In this document: positions 26,539-35,127 of the stretch, in pieces
Layout: the number at the start of each line of letters is the position of its first letter
How positions within the stretch are numbered: the stretch's first letter is position 1
NCBI GenBank assembly: GCA_035301245.1
Contig: DATGUS010000013.1
Span: forward strand, 1-49,366
Length of the DNA stretch: 49,366 bases
Direction: 5' to 3'
DNA from: Alloiococcus sp035301245
GTDB taxonomy: Bacteria; Bacillota; Bacilli; Lactobacillales; Carnobacteriaceae_A
Translations under genes and position numbers: made by a program
The notes under the pieces: model-generated
What the model was told of the DNA's origin: nothing
Seen by the model: only the letters and a program-made list of their open reading frames with translations
The model's database searches: none

Positions 26539-26689
26539 GTTAATTACAATATATAAAGGAAAAATACTGATTTATATAATTAATATTTAATATTATTTCA
26601 TTAGTTAACATTCCTATTAAAACAAGTATTTTAATAGGGCTAAGCATTAATAGTATAAAAAAAACCAATAAAATAATTAGTTAAAAGTA

Positions 26690-26719
26690 TTGGAAAAATT
26701 ATAAATGAAACACTATACT
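26690..26719 (+). promoter_or_regulatory. Promoter for the ptb-buk-lpd-bkd operon
   Basis: TTGGAA (26690-26695), an 18-nt spacer and TATACT (26714-26719): a sigma-A type promoter. The -24/-12 (sigma-54) element used by the Bacillus bkd operon is not seen. A GGGTT/AACCC hairpin lies in the leader (26744-26776). Confidence 0.6.
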
Positions 26720-26721
26720 TT

Positions 26722-26736
26722 AAGTAAGCGATTACA
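26722..26736 (+). promoter_or_regulatory. Probable cre (CcpA-binding) site
   Basis: AAGTAAGCGATTACA matches the cre consensus WTGNAANCGNWNNCW at every fixed position but one (A for the first T). It begins two bases after the -10 element and covers the expected transcription start, where CcpA binding represses. Confidence 0.6.
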
Positions 26737-26802
26737 AAAGAGGTTGGGTTATGATTTTTTATTTAATAATTCAACCCCATATATTTTGAAAGGAGTAAAT
26801 GA

Positions 26803-27636
26803 ATGGTTACTGTTTCTATACCAGGAGGTTCACAACCTGAAATATTAGAATTAGTTAAAAAATATAATGAAGTATCAAACACTAAAGTAAATTTTTTAAT
26901 CTTTGATACGAAAGAAAATATAGCAAATAAAGACTTGCAGAATTGGAATTATGCACGCTGTAGTGACAAATCTGAGATGATCCGTAAAGCTGTTGAGGCA
27001 GTTTCAATGAAAAAAGCAGATATATTGCTAAAAGGAATTGTTTCAACTCATGATTTATTAAAAGAGGTGTTAAATAAAAAGCATCATTTAAAAAAACGTA
27101 AAACACTGTCACATGTTTCAATTGCAAAAGTACCGAATTTTGATCGTCAGTTTTTAATTACTGATGCAGCAATGAACATTTCACCAAACACTGAACAATT
27201 AGAAGATATAATAAAAAACTCGGTTGAAGTAGCACATAACATCGGTATTGAAAAGCCAAAAGTAGCCTTATTAAGTGCAGCCGAAAATTTCAACGAAAAA
27301 ATGCCATCTTCAGTGTTAGGTAAAGAGTTGACGGATATTTTTGATAATGATAATGCATCAATTGTTTTCGGCCCACTATCATTAGATTTAGCAATGTCCA
27401 AATCAGCTGTAGAACATAAGAGATTCGAAGGGCCAATCATGGGTGATGCGGATGTATTAGTTGTACCGAGTATTGATGTTGGAAATATTTTATATAAATC
27501 TTTAATTGTATTTGCAAATTCCACAATGGGAGGCATCATTGTAGGTACAACGGTACCGATTGTTCTAACTTCTCGCAGTGATTCTGTTGAAAGTAAATTA
27601 TTTGCTTTGAATTTAGCGCTTCAACAGGTGAACTAA
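26803..27636 (+). CDS. ptb: Phosphate butyryltransferase / branched-chain phosphoacyltransferase
   Basis: It swaps CoA for phosphate on butyryl- or branched acyl-CoA to give the acyl phosphate used by Buk. The 277-aa length and blocks ADILLKGIVSTHDLLKEVL, LITDAAMNISPN, GDADVLVVPSIDVGNILYKS and STMGGIIVGTTVPIVLTSRS belong to the Ptb/Pta family; the position before buk decides for Ptb. GAAAGGAG precedes the ATG. It is the first gene of the six-gene operon. Confidence 0.93.
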   Translation: MVTVSIPGGSQPEILELVKKYNEVSNTKVNFLIFDTKENIANKDLQNWNYARCSDKSEMIRKAVEAVSMKKADILLKGIVSTHDLLKEVLNKKHHLKKRKTLSHVSIAKVPNFDRQFLITDAAMNISPNTEQLEDIIKNSVEVAHNIGIEKPKVALLSAAENFNEKMPSSVLGKELTDIFDNDNASIVFGPLSLDLAMSKSAVEHKRFEGPIMGDADVLVVPSIDVGNILYKSLIVFANSTMGGIIVGTTVPIVLTSRSDSVESKLFALNLALQQVN

Positions 27637-27664
27637 ATTTATAGAAATGAAAGGATAATTTTAT

Positions 27665-28750
27665 TTGAAAAATTTAATATTAGTTATTAATCCTGGGTCT
27701 ACTTCCACAAAATTGTCTTTATTTAATACAGATACAGAAGAAGAAGTACAGACAACTGTTATTAGACATACTGTTGAAGAAATAAGTCAATTTGACCGAA
27801 TTTCTGACCAGAAAGACTTTAGGAGCTCTATTATCTTAAGTTTTTTAGATGAACACAATATTACTCTTGATAGCTTGAAAGCTGTCGTTGGTCGTGGTGG
27901 ATTATTAAAGCCAATTCCAGGTGGTACATATATTGTTGATGAGAAAATGCTAGAAAACTTAATTGATGAAAAATATGGCTCTCATGCATCTAACCTAGGT
28001 GCTATTTTAGCAAATGATATTGCGAACGATGCTGGCGTTGATTCATATATTGTTGATCCAGTCGTTGTTGATGAGATGCAAGATATAGCAAGAGTTTCTG
28101 GTTTAAAAGGAATTGAACGTAGAAGTGTACTTCATGCATTGAATCAAAAAGCAGTAGCAAGACGCTGTTTAAATGAGATTAACAAAGATTATGAAAACAG
28201 TCAGGTGATAGTGGCACATCTTGGAGGCGGCGTGAGCGTTGGTGCTCATAAAAATGGGCAAATGATTGATGTAGTTAATGGTCTTGACGGTGAAGGCCCT
28301 TTAACACCAGAGAGAACAGGTGGATTACCGGCATATGATTTTGCCAAGTTTATTATAGAAAAAGAATTAACTCTTCCAGAAGTCAAAAAATATTTAGCTG
28401 GAAATGGTGGACTAAAGTCTTATTTGAACGAAACTGATATTAGAGTAATTGAAGAACGGGCAAACAATGGTGATGAAAAGTCTTCATATTACTTAGATGC
28501 AATGTGTTACCAAATAGCTAAAGCTATTGGAGAATGCGCAGTTGTCCTTCAAGGCAATGTAGACTTGATCATTTTGACAGGCGGCGTTGCTTATAGTAAA
28601 TATGTTACTGAAAAAGTGAATACCTACATTAAATGGATTTCAACCACAAAGGTATATCCTGGTGAAATGGAAATGGAAGCATTATTTAAAGGTATTCAGA
28701 GAGTTTTAAATAAAGAAGAAAAAGCAAAAAAATATAGTGAGGTGGATTAA
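27665..28750 (+). CDS. buk: Butyrate / branched-chain fatty acid kinase
   Basis: It turns acyl phosphate plus ADP into the free acid and ATP, the energy-yielding step of branched-chain amino acid breakdown. This acetokinase-family protein has the N-terminal phosphate loop LVINPGSTSTKLSLF, AHLGGGVSVGAHKNGQMID and DLIILTGGVAYS. The 361 aa fit Buk rather than AckA (about 400). It starts with TTG; AAAGGATAA lies upstream. Its stop codon abuts the lpd GTG. Confidence 0.94.
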   Translation: MKNLILVINPGSTSTKLSLFNTDTEEEVQTTVIRHTVEEISQFDRISDQKDFRSSIILSFLDEHNITLDSLKAVVGRGGLLKPIPGGTYIVDEKMLENLIDEKYGSHASNLGAILANDIANDAGVDSYIVDPVVVDEMQDIARVSGLKGIERRSVLHALNQKAVARRCLNEINKDYENSQVIVAHLGGGVSVGAHKNGQMIDVVNGLDGEGPLTPERTGGLPAYDFAKFIIEKELTLPEVKKYLAGNGGLKSYLNETDIRVIEERANNGDEKSSYYLDAMCYQIAKAIGECAVVLQGNVDLIILTGGVAYSKYVTEKVNTYIKWISTTKVYPGEMEMEALFKGIQRVLNKEEKAKKYSEVD

Positions 28751-30169
28751 GTGGTAAAACAAAAAGATTTAATCATTTTAGGTGGAGGCACAGGTGGCTA
28801 CGTCGCTGCCATTAAAGCTGCTCAAGCAGGACGTCAAGTGACAATTATTGAAAAAAATAAATTAGGTGGAACATGCTTACACAACGGATGTATTCCAACA
28901 AAGGCAATGCTTAAAAGTGCTGAAGTTATGGAAATAGCTAATCAGAGCGATAACTTTGGGTTAGAATTTAATGGTGAATTAACCTTAAACTATACTAAAG
29001 TTCTAAAGCGTAAAGAATCAATTATAAACCAATTGCATCAAGGCGTTAAAGCATTAATGAAGAAAAATAAAATTGAAATTATTGAAGGAACTGGCGTTGT
29101 TCAAGGACCATCCATTTTTACACCTGATTCAGGTGGTGTTGCTGTAACCTATAATGATGAATCACTTGAAGATGAAATCTTTGTTCCTAAGAATCTAATT
29201 ATTGCTACGGGGTCAAGCCCAATGACACTTCCAAATTTACCAATTGACGAGGAACAGATTTTGTCATCTGATGGATTATTACAATTAACTGAATTACCTA
29301 AATCAATGGCAATTGTAGGAGGTGGAGTTATTGGTTGTGAATGGGCATCGATTTTATCAGCATTCGGTGTAGAAGTTACGGTTGTTGAAGCATTGGACCG
29401 TCTTGTTCCTGGGGAGTCGAAAAAAATTTCAAAAACTCTTCAAAGAGAATTAGAGAAACGTCAAGTTACGGTAAGTTTAAAACAACGTGTAAAAGATGCT
29501 GAGGTAACGGATAAATCAGTTAAGTTATCTTTTGAAAATAGTGATAAACCAATAGAAGTTGAGAAAGTTTTAGTATCTATTGGACGAAAACCAAATGTTC
29601 AAGGAATTGGACTTAAAAATACTTCAATTAAATTTGATGAAAAAGGGATTCAAGTAAATGACCATTATCAAACAGCTGAAAGTCATATTTATGCTATTGG
29701 TGATGTAATTGATACGCTTCAGTTAGCGCATGTAGCCATGAAAGAAGGTGAATTGGCAGTTGAACATATGACAACTGGTGATAGTGAACCAATCAATTAT
29801 ATCAATGTGCCACGCTGTACTTATACACATCCTGAGATTGCGACAGTTGGGTATACGAAAGACTCTGTTCCTAAAGATATGGATGTAGAGTATGGTGAAT
29901 TTAGTTTAGCTGGTAATGGTAAAAGTTTAATTGAAGATCAGAAAACTAAAGGATTTGTTCAGATATTAAGAGATAAGAATACTGATGACTTAGTTGGGCT
30001 ATCAATCATAGGTCCACATGCAACAGATTTAATTTCTGAAGCAAGTACAGCAATGTACTTAAACGCTACACCAATTGAAATTGGGGAAGCGATTCATGCA
30101 CACCCTACCATTTCAGAAGCTATTGCTGAAGCAGCATTAGATTTAGATAACCTAGCAATTCATAAATAG
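28751..30169 (+). CDS. lpdV: Dihydrolipoyl dehydrogenase, E3 of the Bkd complex
   Basis: It reoxidises lipoamide on E2 with FAD and NAD+. FAD site LGGGTGGYVAAIKAAQAG, redox cysteines C42 and C47 in GGTCLHNGCIPTK, NAD site IVGGGVIGCEWAS, and the C-terminal His-Glu pair in AIHAHPTISEAIAE are all present. The 472 aa are normal. The CLHNGC form of the disulfide loop resembles the E3 of branched-chain complexes. It starts with GTG directly after the buk stop, with GTGAGGTGG overlapping the end of buk. Confidence 0.94.
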   Translation: MVKQKDLIILGGGTGGYVAAIKAAQAGRQVTIIEKNKLGGTCLHNGCIPTKAMLKSAEVMEIANQSDNFGLEFNGELTLNYTKVLKRKESIINQLHQGVKALMKKNKIEIIEGTGVVQGPSIFTPDSGGVAVTYNDESLEDEIFVPKNLIIATGSSPMTLPNLPIDEEQILSSDGLLQLTELPKSMAIVGGGVIGCEWASILSAFGVEVTVVEALDRLVPGESKKISKTLQRELEKRQVTVSLKQRVKDAEVTDKSVKLSFENSDKPIEVEKVLVSIGRKPNVQGIGLKNTSIKFDEKGIQVNDHYQTAESHIYAIGDVIDTLQLAHVAMKEGELAVEHMTTGDSEPINYINVPRCTYTHPEIATVGYTKDSVPKDMDVEYGEFSLAGNGKSLIEDQKTKGFVQILRDKNTDDLVGLSIIGPHATDLISEASTAMYLNATPIEIGEAIHAHPTISEAIAEAALDLDNLAIHK

Positions 30170-30186
30170 AAAGCGAGCGGATACTT

Positions 30187-31176
30187 ATGAAAACATTAAA
30201 AGAATCTGGATTAAGTAAAAAAGAGTTATTAAAAGCATATCGATTTACATTACTTGGGAGACGTTTAGATGAACGTATGTGGCAGTTAACTCGTGTTGGT
30301 AAGTCTTCATTTAACATTTCAGGTCAAGGAGCGGAATTAGCTCAGGTAGCAATGGCAATGGCTTTTGATACTGATGATAAAGATTACTTCTTACCATATT
30401 ATCGCGATATGACAGCATGTCTAGTTTGGGGAATGACACTAAAAGATATTTTAATGGGTACATTTGCAAAAGCAGATGATCCTTCTTCACATGGTCGTCA
30501 AATGCCTAACCACTATGGATCAAAAGAACACAAAATTGTCTCACACTCATCAGTTGTAAGTACACAATATACTTTAGCTACTGGTGTTGCAATGGGTGCT
30601 CAATTGAGCAACGATGATTATGTAACATTAACTACTACCGGAGATGGTTCATTCAACCAAGGTGAGTGTGCAGAATCTATGAACTTTGCAGCAATTAAAA
30701 AGTTACCGTTAATATTTGTTGTAGAAAATAATGGTTATGCTATTTCAGTAGGCAATGATGAACAATTTGCAAGTGAAACTTTAGCTATGCGTGGTCCAGC
30801 TTTTGGCATGCCTGGTGTTCGTGTTGACGGTAGTGACTTTACCGAAACATATTTAACATTTAAAAAATTTGCAGAGGAAGCAAGAAAAGGCAAAGGACCT
30901 GCGTTAATAGAGGTAATGGTAGAACGTTTAACCTCACACTCAGCTGATGATGATCATACTGTTTATCGTAGTAAAGAAGATTTAGAAGATCTGAAAAATA
31001 AAGACAGTTTATTGGTTATTGAAAAGCAATTAATTGATGAAGGTTACGCTACAGAAGATGAGCTTAAAGCGATTGATGAAGAAGTGAAAAAAGAAGTAAA
31101 CCAGGCAACTGATGAAGCAGAAGCAATGCCTGATCCTACAATCGAATCTATGTATGAAGACGTTTGGGCTAATTAA
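30187..31176 (+). CDS. bkdAA: Branched-chain 2-oxoacid dehydrogenase E1 alpha
   Basis: It decarboxylates the 2-oxoacids of Leu, Ile and Val with thiamine diphosphate. The ThDP motif runs from GDGSFNQGE to ENNGYAIS. A phosphorylation-type loop region (LTSHSADDDHTVYRS) follows. The 329 aa fit BkdAA. It starts 17 nt after lpdV and 14 nt lie between its stop and the E1 beta start, so it is inside the operon. Pyruvate dehydrogenase is less likely because of the ptb-buk context. Confidence 0.93.
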   Translation: MKTLKESGLSKKELLKAYRFTLLGRRLDERMWQLTRVGKSSFNISGQGAELAQVAMAMAFDTDDKDYFLPYYRDMTACLVWGMTLKDILMGTFAKADDPSSHGRQMPNHYGSKEHKIVSHSSVVSTQYTLATGVAMGAQLSNDDYVTLTTTGDGSFNQGECAESMNFAAIKKLPLIFVVENNGYAISVGNDEQFASETLAMRGPAFGMPGVRVDGSDFTETYLTFKKFAEEARKGKGPALIEVMVERLTSHSADDDHTVYRSKEDLEDLKNKDSLLVIEKQLIDEGYATEDELKAIDEEVKKEVNQATDEAEAMPDPTIESMYEDVWAN

Positions 31177-31190
31177 AAGGAGTGGAAAAC

Positions 31191-32177
31191 ATGACTGAAA
31201 TGAATTATTTAGAGGCAATTAATGCCGGTATTAGAGAAGAAATGGCAGCCGATGATAAAGTATTAATTTTTGGTGAAGATGTTGGTGGAGATAAAGGTGG
31301 CGTGTTCGGAGTGACAAAAGGACTTGCTGCTGAATTCGGTGACCATCGATGCTTCAATACACCTTTAACCGAAGCTTTAATTGGTGGTTTAGCTAACGGA
31401 TTAGGTTTAGTCGGTTACCGAGCAATTGGAGAATTTCAATTTGCGGATTACATCTTACCAGCAGTAAATCAAATTTTATCTGAAACTAAAACTATGAGAT
31501 GGCGAACCAAGAGTGATTGGACAACTCCTATCGTTTTCCGTGCTCCTTATGGTGGAGGCATTCGTGGGGGCTTATATCACTCACAATCAACAGAAAAAGT
31601 ATTAGCCGGACATCCTGGTCTTCGTATTGTAACACCTTCATCTGCTTATGATGCAAAAGGATTAATTAAAGCGGCGATACGCTCTGATGATCCAGTTATT
31701 TTTTATGAACATAAAAAGCTGTATCGTTTATTAAAAGACGAAATTCCTGAAGAAGATTATACAGTACCACTTGATAAAGCTAATGTGGTTAAAGAAGGTA
31801 ATGATTTAACAGTCATTGCTTACGGAGCTATGTTACAGCATGCAATTAAAGGTGCAGAAGCATTAAAAGATGAAGGTATTGATGCTGAAGTGATAGATGT
31901 TCGTTCTATTTATCCTTTAGATAAAGAAACATTTGTTAATTCAGCTAAAAAGACTGGAAAAGTACTTCTTGTGACTGAAGATAATAAAGAAGGTTCTGTG
32001 ATGAGTGAAATTTCATCAATTATAGCTGAAGAAGCTTTATTCGATTTAGATGCTCCAATTGAACGTTTAGCAGGTCCAGATGTTCCTTCAATGCCATTCG
32101 CAATTGACTTAGAACGAGAGTTTGTGGTCAGTGAAGAGCAGGTAATAGAAGCTATGCGTAAGTTAGCAGAATTTTAA
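31191..32177 (+). CDS. bkdAB: Branched-chain 2-oxoacid dehydrogenase E1 beta
   Basis: The partner of E1 alpha; it forms half of the active site. MNYLEAINAGIREEM, VLIFGEDVGGDKGGVFGVT, FNTPLTEALIGGLANGLG, EFQFADYILPA and APYGGGIRGG are hallmarks of this subunit. ATG 31191 is chosen because AAAGGAG (31176-31182) lies eight bases upstream; a GTG at 31182 overlaps that site. The length is 328 aa. Confidence 0.93.
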   Translation: MTEMNYLEAINAGIREEMAADDKVLIFGEDVGGDKGGVFGVTKGLAAEFGDHRCFNTPLTEALIGGLANGLGLVGYRAIGEFQFADYILPAVNQILSETKTMRWRTKSDWTTPIVFRAPYGGGIRGGLYHSQSTEKVLAGHPGLRIVTPSSAYDAKGLIKAAIRSDDPVIFYEHKKLYRLLKDEIPEEDYTVPLDKANVVKEGNDLTVIAYGAMLQHAIKGAEALKDEGIDAEVIDVRSIYPLDKETFVNSAKKTGKVLLVTEDNKEGSVMSEISSIIAEEALFDLDAPIERLAGPDVPSMPFAIDLEREFVVSEEQVIEAMRKLAEF

Positions 32178-32190
32178 GGAGGATTAATTC

Positions 32191-33549
32191 ATGGCTATTA
32201 AAGAATTTAAAATGCCTCATTTAGGCGAGAGTGTAACAGAGGCTTCGATATCTCAGTGGCTTGTTGAAGTTGGTGACAAGGTTAATCGTTTTGATCCAAT
32301 TGCAGAAGCTGTTTCCGATAAAGTTACGACTGAAATACCATCAGATTTTACAGGAACAATCAAAGAAATTTTAATTGATACTGATGTGGATGTTGAAATT
32401 GGTACCCCAATTTTAAAAATAGATGTCGAAGGTGAATCAGAAGAGTCAGAAGAGTCAGAAGAAACTGATGAAAATAATTCAGAAGAGCTAGTAGATTCTT
32501 CAGATGATAAACAAAAAACTAACCTAGATAAAACATCAACAGTTAGTCAACCAAAAACAGATTCATCTGGTAAGCGATTTTCTCCAGCAGTACGTCGAAT
32601 TGCAGATGAACGTGGGATTGACTTAAGTTTAGTTGAAGGAAGTGGACGTCACGGAAGAATAACTCGTAAAGATGTTGAACTTTTAGATTTAGATGATCTT
32701 AAAGCAACTAAGTCATCAGAAAAAAGCGATTCAACAAATGTTCAATCAGATGACCCTTCGCTACAAGCTGTCCAAGAAACAGTGGAAGATGTATCAACTA
32801 AGAGTAAAGTTCAAGAACCTAAATCTTCATCACAACAAACTAGAGATGATAACACAACCGTTGTTAAAGCTGATCCAATCCGTAAAAAAATTGCAGAAAA
32901 GATGTCACAAAGCAAACATGAAATACCTCATGCATGGATGATGATCGAAGTTGATGTATCAAATATTGTAAAACTTAGAAATAAAGTGAAAGAGCAATTC
33001 TTAGAAACGGAAGGAATTAAACTATCATATTTCCCATTCTTTGTTAAAGCTGTGACACAAGCGATTAAAAAACATCCAATTATCAATACATCTTGGGATG
33101 ATGGCAATATTATTTATCATAAAGATATTAATACATCAATTGCCGTAGGTACAGATGACGCACTGTATGTACCAGTGATTAGAAATGCAGACCATTATTC
33201 TATATCAGGTATTGCTAAAGAGATTGATCGTTTAGCAACAGGTGTTCAGAATAATACATTAACACCTAATGATATGCAGGGTGGAACCATTACAGTGAAC
33301 AACACTGGTGTCTTTGGTTCGGTTCAATCTATGGGAATTATCAACCACCCTCAAGCAGCAATTTTACAAGTTGAAAGCATCAATCAGAAAGTTGTAATTA
33401 CTGATGATGGAGGAATGAAATTTGCTCATATGGTGAATTTATGTCTTTCAATGGATCACCGAATTTTAGATGGTGTAGCTGCAGGACGCTTCTTAAACCA
33501 AGTGAAGGAAAACTTACAAAATTTTGATAAAGAATCGGACATATACTGA
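32191..33549 (+). CDS. bkdB: Branched-chain 2-oxoacid dehydrogenase E2 (dihydrolipoyl acyltransferase)
   Basis: The core of the complex that passes the acyl group to CoA. A lipoyl domain (about 2-78, lipoylated Lys44 in SDKVTTE) is followed by an acidic Ser/Glu linker, an E1/E3-binding domain (about 127-163, FSPAVRRIADERGIDL), a second flexible linker, and the catalytic domain with DHRILDGV near residue 421. There is one lipoyl domain; 452 aa in total. AAGGAGG precedes the ATG. It is the last gene of the operon and a terminator follows. Confidence 0.95.
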   Translation: MAIKEFKMPHLGESVTEASISQWLVEVGDKVNRFDPIAEAVSDKVTTEIPSDFTGTIKEILIDTDVDVEIGTPILKIDVEGESEESEESEETDENNSEELVDSSDDKQKTNLDKTSTVSQPKTDSSGKRFSPAVRRIADERGIDLSLVEGSGRHGRITRKDVELLDLDDLKATKSSEKSDSTNVQSDDPSLQAVQETVEDVSTKSKVQEPKSSSQQTRDDNTTVVKADPIRKKIAEKMSQSKHEIPHAWMMIEVDVSNIVKLRNKVKEQFLETEGIKLSYFPFFVKAVTQAIKKHPIINTSWDDGNIIYHKDINTSIAVGTDDALYVPVIRNADHYSISGIAKEIDRLATGVQNNTLTPNDMQGGTITVNNTGVFGSVQSMGIINHPQAAILQVESINQKVVITDDGGMKFAHMVNLCLSMDHRILDGVAAGRFLNQVKENLQNFDKESDIY

Positions 33550-33606
33550 TAAGTAAAACTTAAGACAATGATTAAAATAATTAATCAGTGTCAAATATCA
33601 TGAATT

Positions 33607-33655
33607 AAAAGCATGCTTGTTTCACTAAGTTTACCAGTGTATCAGCATGCTTTTA
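33607..33655 (+). terminator. Terminator of the branched-chain operon
   Basis: aaaagcatgct and agcatgctttt form a perfect 11-bp outer stem with an inner CACT/AGTG hairpin; TTTTAG follows. Confidence 0.8.
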
Positions 33656-33706
33656 GTTATGATTAAATAAAAAATACGAATTTTTACTAATAGGAGGATA
33701 TCACTA

Positions 33707-34765
33707 ATGAATAACAAAGAAACCATATCTAGTTTTTTTACTAAAGTACTAAATGGTACTGCCACTGCTAGTATTATTGCACTGATTCCATTTGCTGTAT
33801 TAGGATTGATTTTTAAACAATTTCCAAATAGTCAAATGGCTATGGATGTACATTCGATTCTTGAAATATTTCAATATTTAACACCTGTTATGGTAGGTTT
33901 TCTGATTGCAAGAAACTTTGATTTAGATCAGATGGAAGAACTAGTTGTAGGTGGCGCTGCCTTTATCGGCTCTGGTGCATGGATTTACAACGAAGTATTA
34001 ATAGACCCACAAACAGCAGAATATATTTTCCAATTAAAAGGAATTGGTGATCTAATTAATACGATGATAACTGCCAGTTTAGCTGTTATCGCTGTAAAAT
34101 TAATTGGGAAAAAACTAGGATCGTTAAAAATTATTTTATTACCAATTATTATTGGTGCAGGAGTTGGCTATATCGGCTTCTTAATTTTACCAACAGTATC
34201 TACATTAACATCTTTAGTAGGAGAAGCAATTAACACGTTTGCTACATTACAGCCATATTTAATGAGTATTTTAATTTCAATGTCGTTTGCAATTTTAATT
34301 GTGACACCGATGTCTACTGTAGCGATAGGTATTGCAATTGGTCTTAGTGGACTTTCTGCTGCAGCTGCTTCGATGGGAATAGCAGCTACGACTGCAGTAT
34401 TAATATTTGGAACTGTTAAACGTAACCCAGCAGGTGTTCCGTTAGCAATCGGTTTAGGGGCTATGAAAATGATGATGCCTAACTTTTTATTAAATTTAAA
34501 AATAGGAATTCCAATGTTGATTACTGCTGCAATCAGTGGATTAAGTGTTCCAATATTTAACTTAGTGGGGACACCGGCTTCATCAGGATTTGGTTTAGTT
34601 GGTTTAGTTGGTCCGATCGCATCATTAGAATCTCCATCAGTCAATGTGTTCATTATGATTTTGTCATGGTTTATCATTCCATTTGTTGTTGGATTTATAA
34701 GTAACTTTGTTTGTGAAAAAGTGATTCATCTGTATGAGCCACAAGCATTTGTTTTTAAAGGCTAA
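33707..34765 (+). CDS. PTS EIIC-like integral membrane protein (PfoR / PTS_EIIC_2 family)
   Basis: A 352-aa membrane protein with about eight to ten hydrophobic segments and repeated Gly-rich turns (GVGYIGFLILP, IAIGLSGLSAAAASMGIA, NLVGTPASSGFGLVGLVGP). This fits the PTS_EIIC_2/PfoR group, whose members have no EIIA or EIIB parts and whose substrate is unknown. No phosphoacceptor His/Cys domain is visible. AGGAGG precedes the ATG. It has its own place between the bkd terminator and bcd; no T-tailed terminator is visible after it on this strand. Transport of a sugar is not supported by context; a link to branched-chain metabolism is only a guess. Confidence 0.75.
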   Translation: MNNKETISSFFTKVLNGTATASIIALIPFAVLGLIFKQFPNSQMAMDVHSILEIFQYLTPVMVGFLIARNFDLDQMEELVVGGAAFIGSGAWIYNEVLIDPQTAEYIFQLKGIGDLINTMITASLAVIAVKLIGKKLGSLKIILLPIIIGAGVGYIGFLILPTVSTLTSLVGEAINTFATLQPYLMSILISMSFAILIVTPMSTVAIGIAIGLSGLSAAAASMGIAATTAVLIFGTVKRNPAGVPLAIGLGAMKMMMPNFLLNLKIGIPMLITAAISGLSVPIFNLVGTPASSGFGLVGLVGPIASLESPSVNVFIMILSWFIIPFVVGFISNFVCEKVIHLYEPQAFVFKG

Positions 34766-34796
34766 AAGATAATTAATTTTAAGGTTGATGAGGATC

Positions 34797-34855
34797 AAAA
34801 AAACTGAAAGAATATGTACGCGATCCTTCAGTTAGAGCTAATCATTGTTTAACTT
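34797..34855 (-). ncRNA. Candidate small RNA of about 60 nt
   Basis: On the minus strand a near-consensus promoter (34862-34890) is followed by about 60 nt and a hairpin with AACTGAA (34833-34827) pairing TTCAGTT (34808-34802), then a run of seven T ending at 34797. No open reading frame of useful length lies in it. The 326-base gap 34766-35091 otherwise holds an AAACAGA/TCTGTTT hairpin (34889-34920), which overlaps the minus-strand -35 by two bases, and the bcd promoter. Confidence 0.4.
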
Positions 34856-34861
34856 CAATGC

Positions 34862-34890
34862 ATTATAGTCTTATTCAACATAAACGTCAA
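34862..34890 (-). promoter_or_regulatory. Minus-strand sigma-A promoter
   Basis: Read on the minus strand: TTGACG (34890-34885), a 17-nt spacer and a perfect TATAAT (34867-34862). No minus-strand gene follows, only the hairpin at 34797-34833. Confidence 0.55.
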
Positions 34891-35052
34891 ACAGATATTA
34901 ATTATATTATTATTCTGTTTATAATATAGCAGTAAATCATGGTATGCAAATTCCTTACTAAGAAATGGTTGTTAAATTTTTGAGTATGAAGAATGTGAAT
35001 ACTCTAAAATCAAAATATATATTAATTTGTATGATAAAAGAATCTTTATTAT

Positions 35053-35080
35053 TTGATTTAATGGATTTTTACGATAAAAT
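35053..35080 (+). promoter_or_regulatory. Possible promoter for bcd
   Basis: TTGATT (35053-35058), a 16-nt spacer and TAAAAT (35075-35080). It would start transcription about 40 nt before the bcd ATG. Confidence 0.4.
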
Positions 35081-35127
35081 TTAATAATATAATGCACAGT
35101 TTTAACAATCAGAAAGGATGTTACTCA

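Noticed and set aside
26685..26700. CodY box over the ptb promoter
   Set aside because: The best alignment to the 15-bp consensus has five mismatches, including the central bases.
26640..26720. Sigma-54 (-24/-12) promoter with BkdR site as in Bacillus bkd
   Set aside because: No GG-N10-GC core is present and no BkdR gene is adjacent.
34168..34677. Minus-strand open frame of 169 codons opposite the EIIC-like gene
   Set aside because: It is low-complexity in Ile, Pro, Ala and Asn, has no ribosome site, and the plus strand encodes a clear membrane protein.
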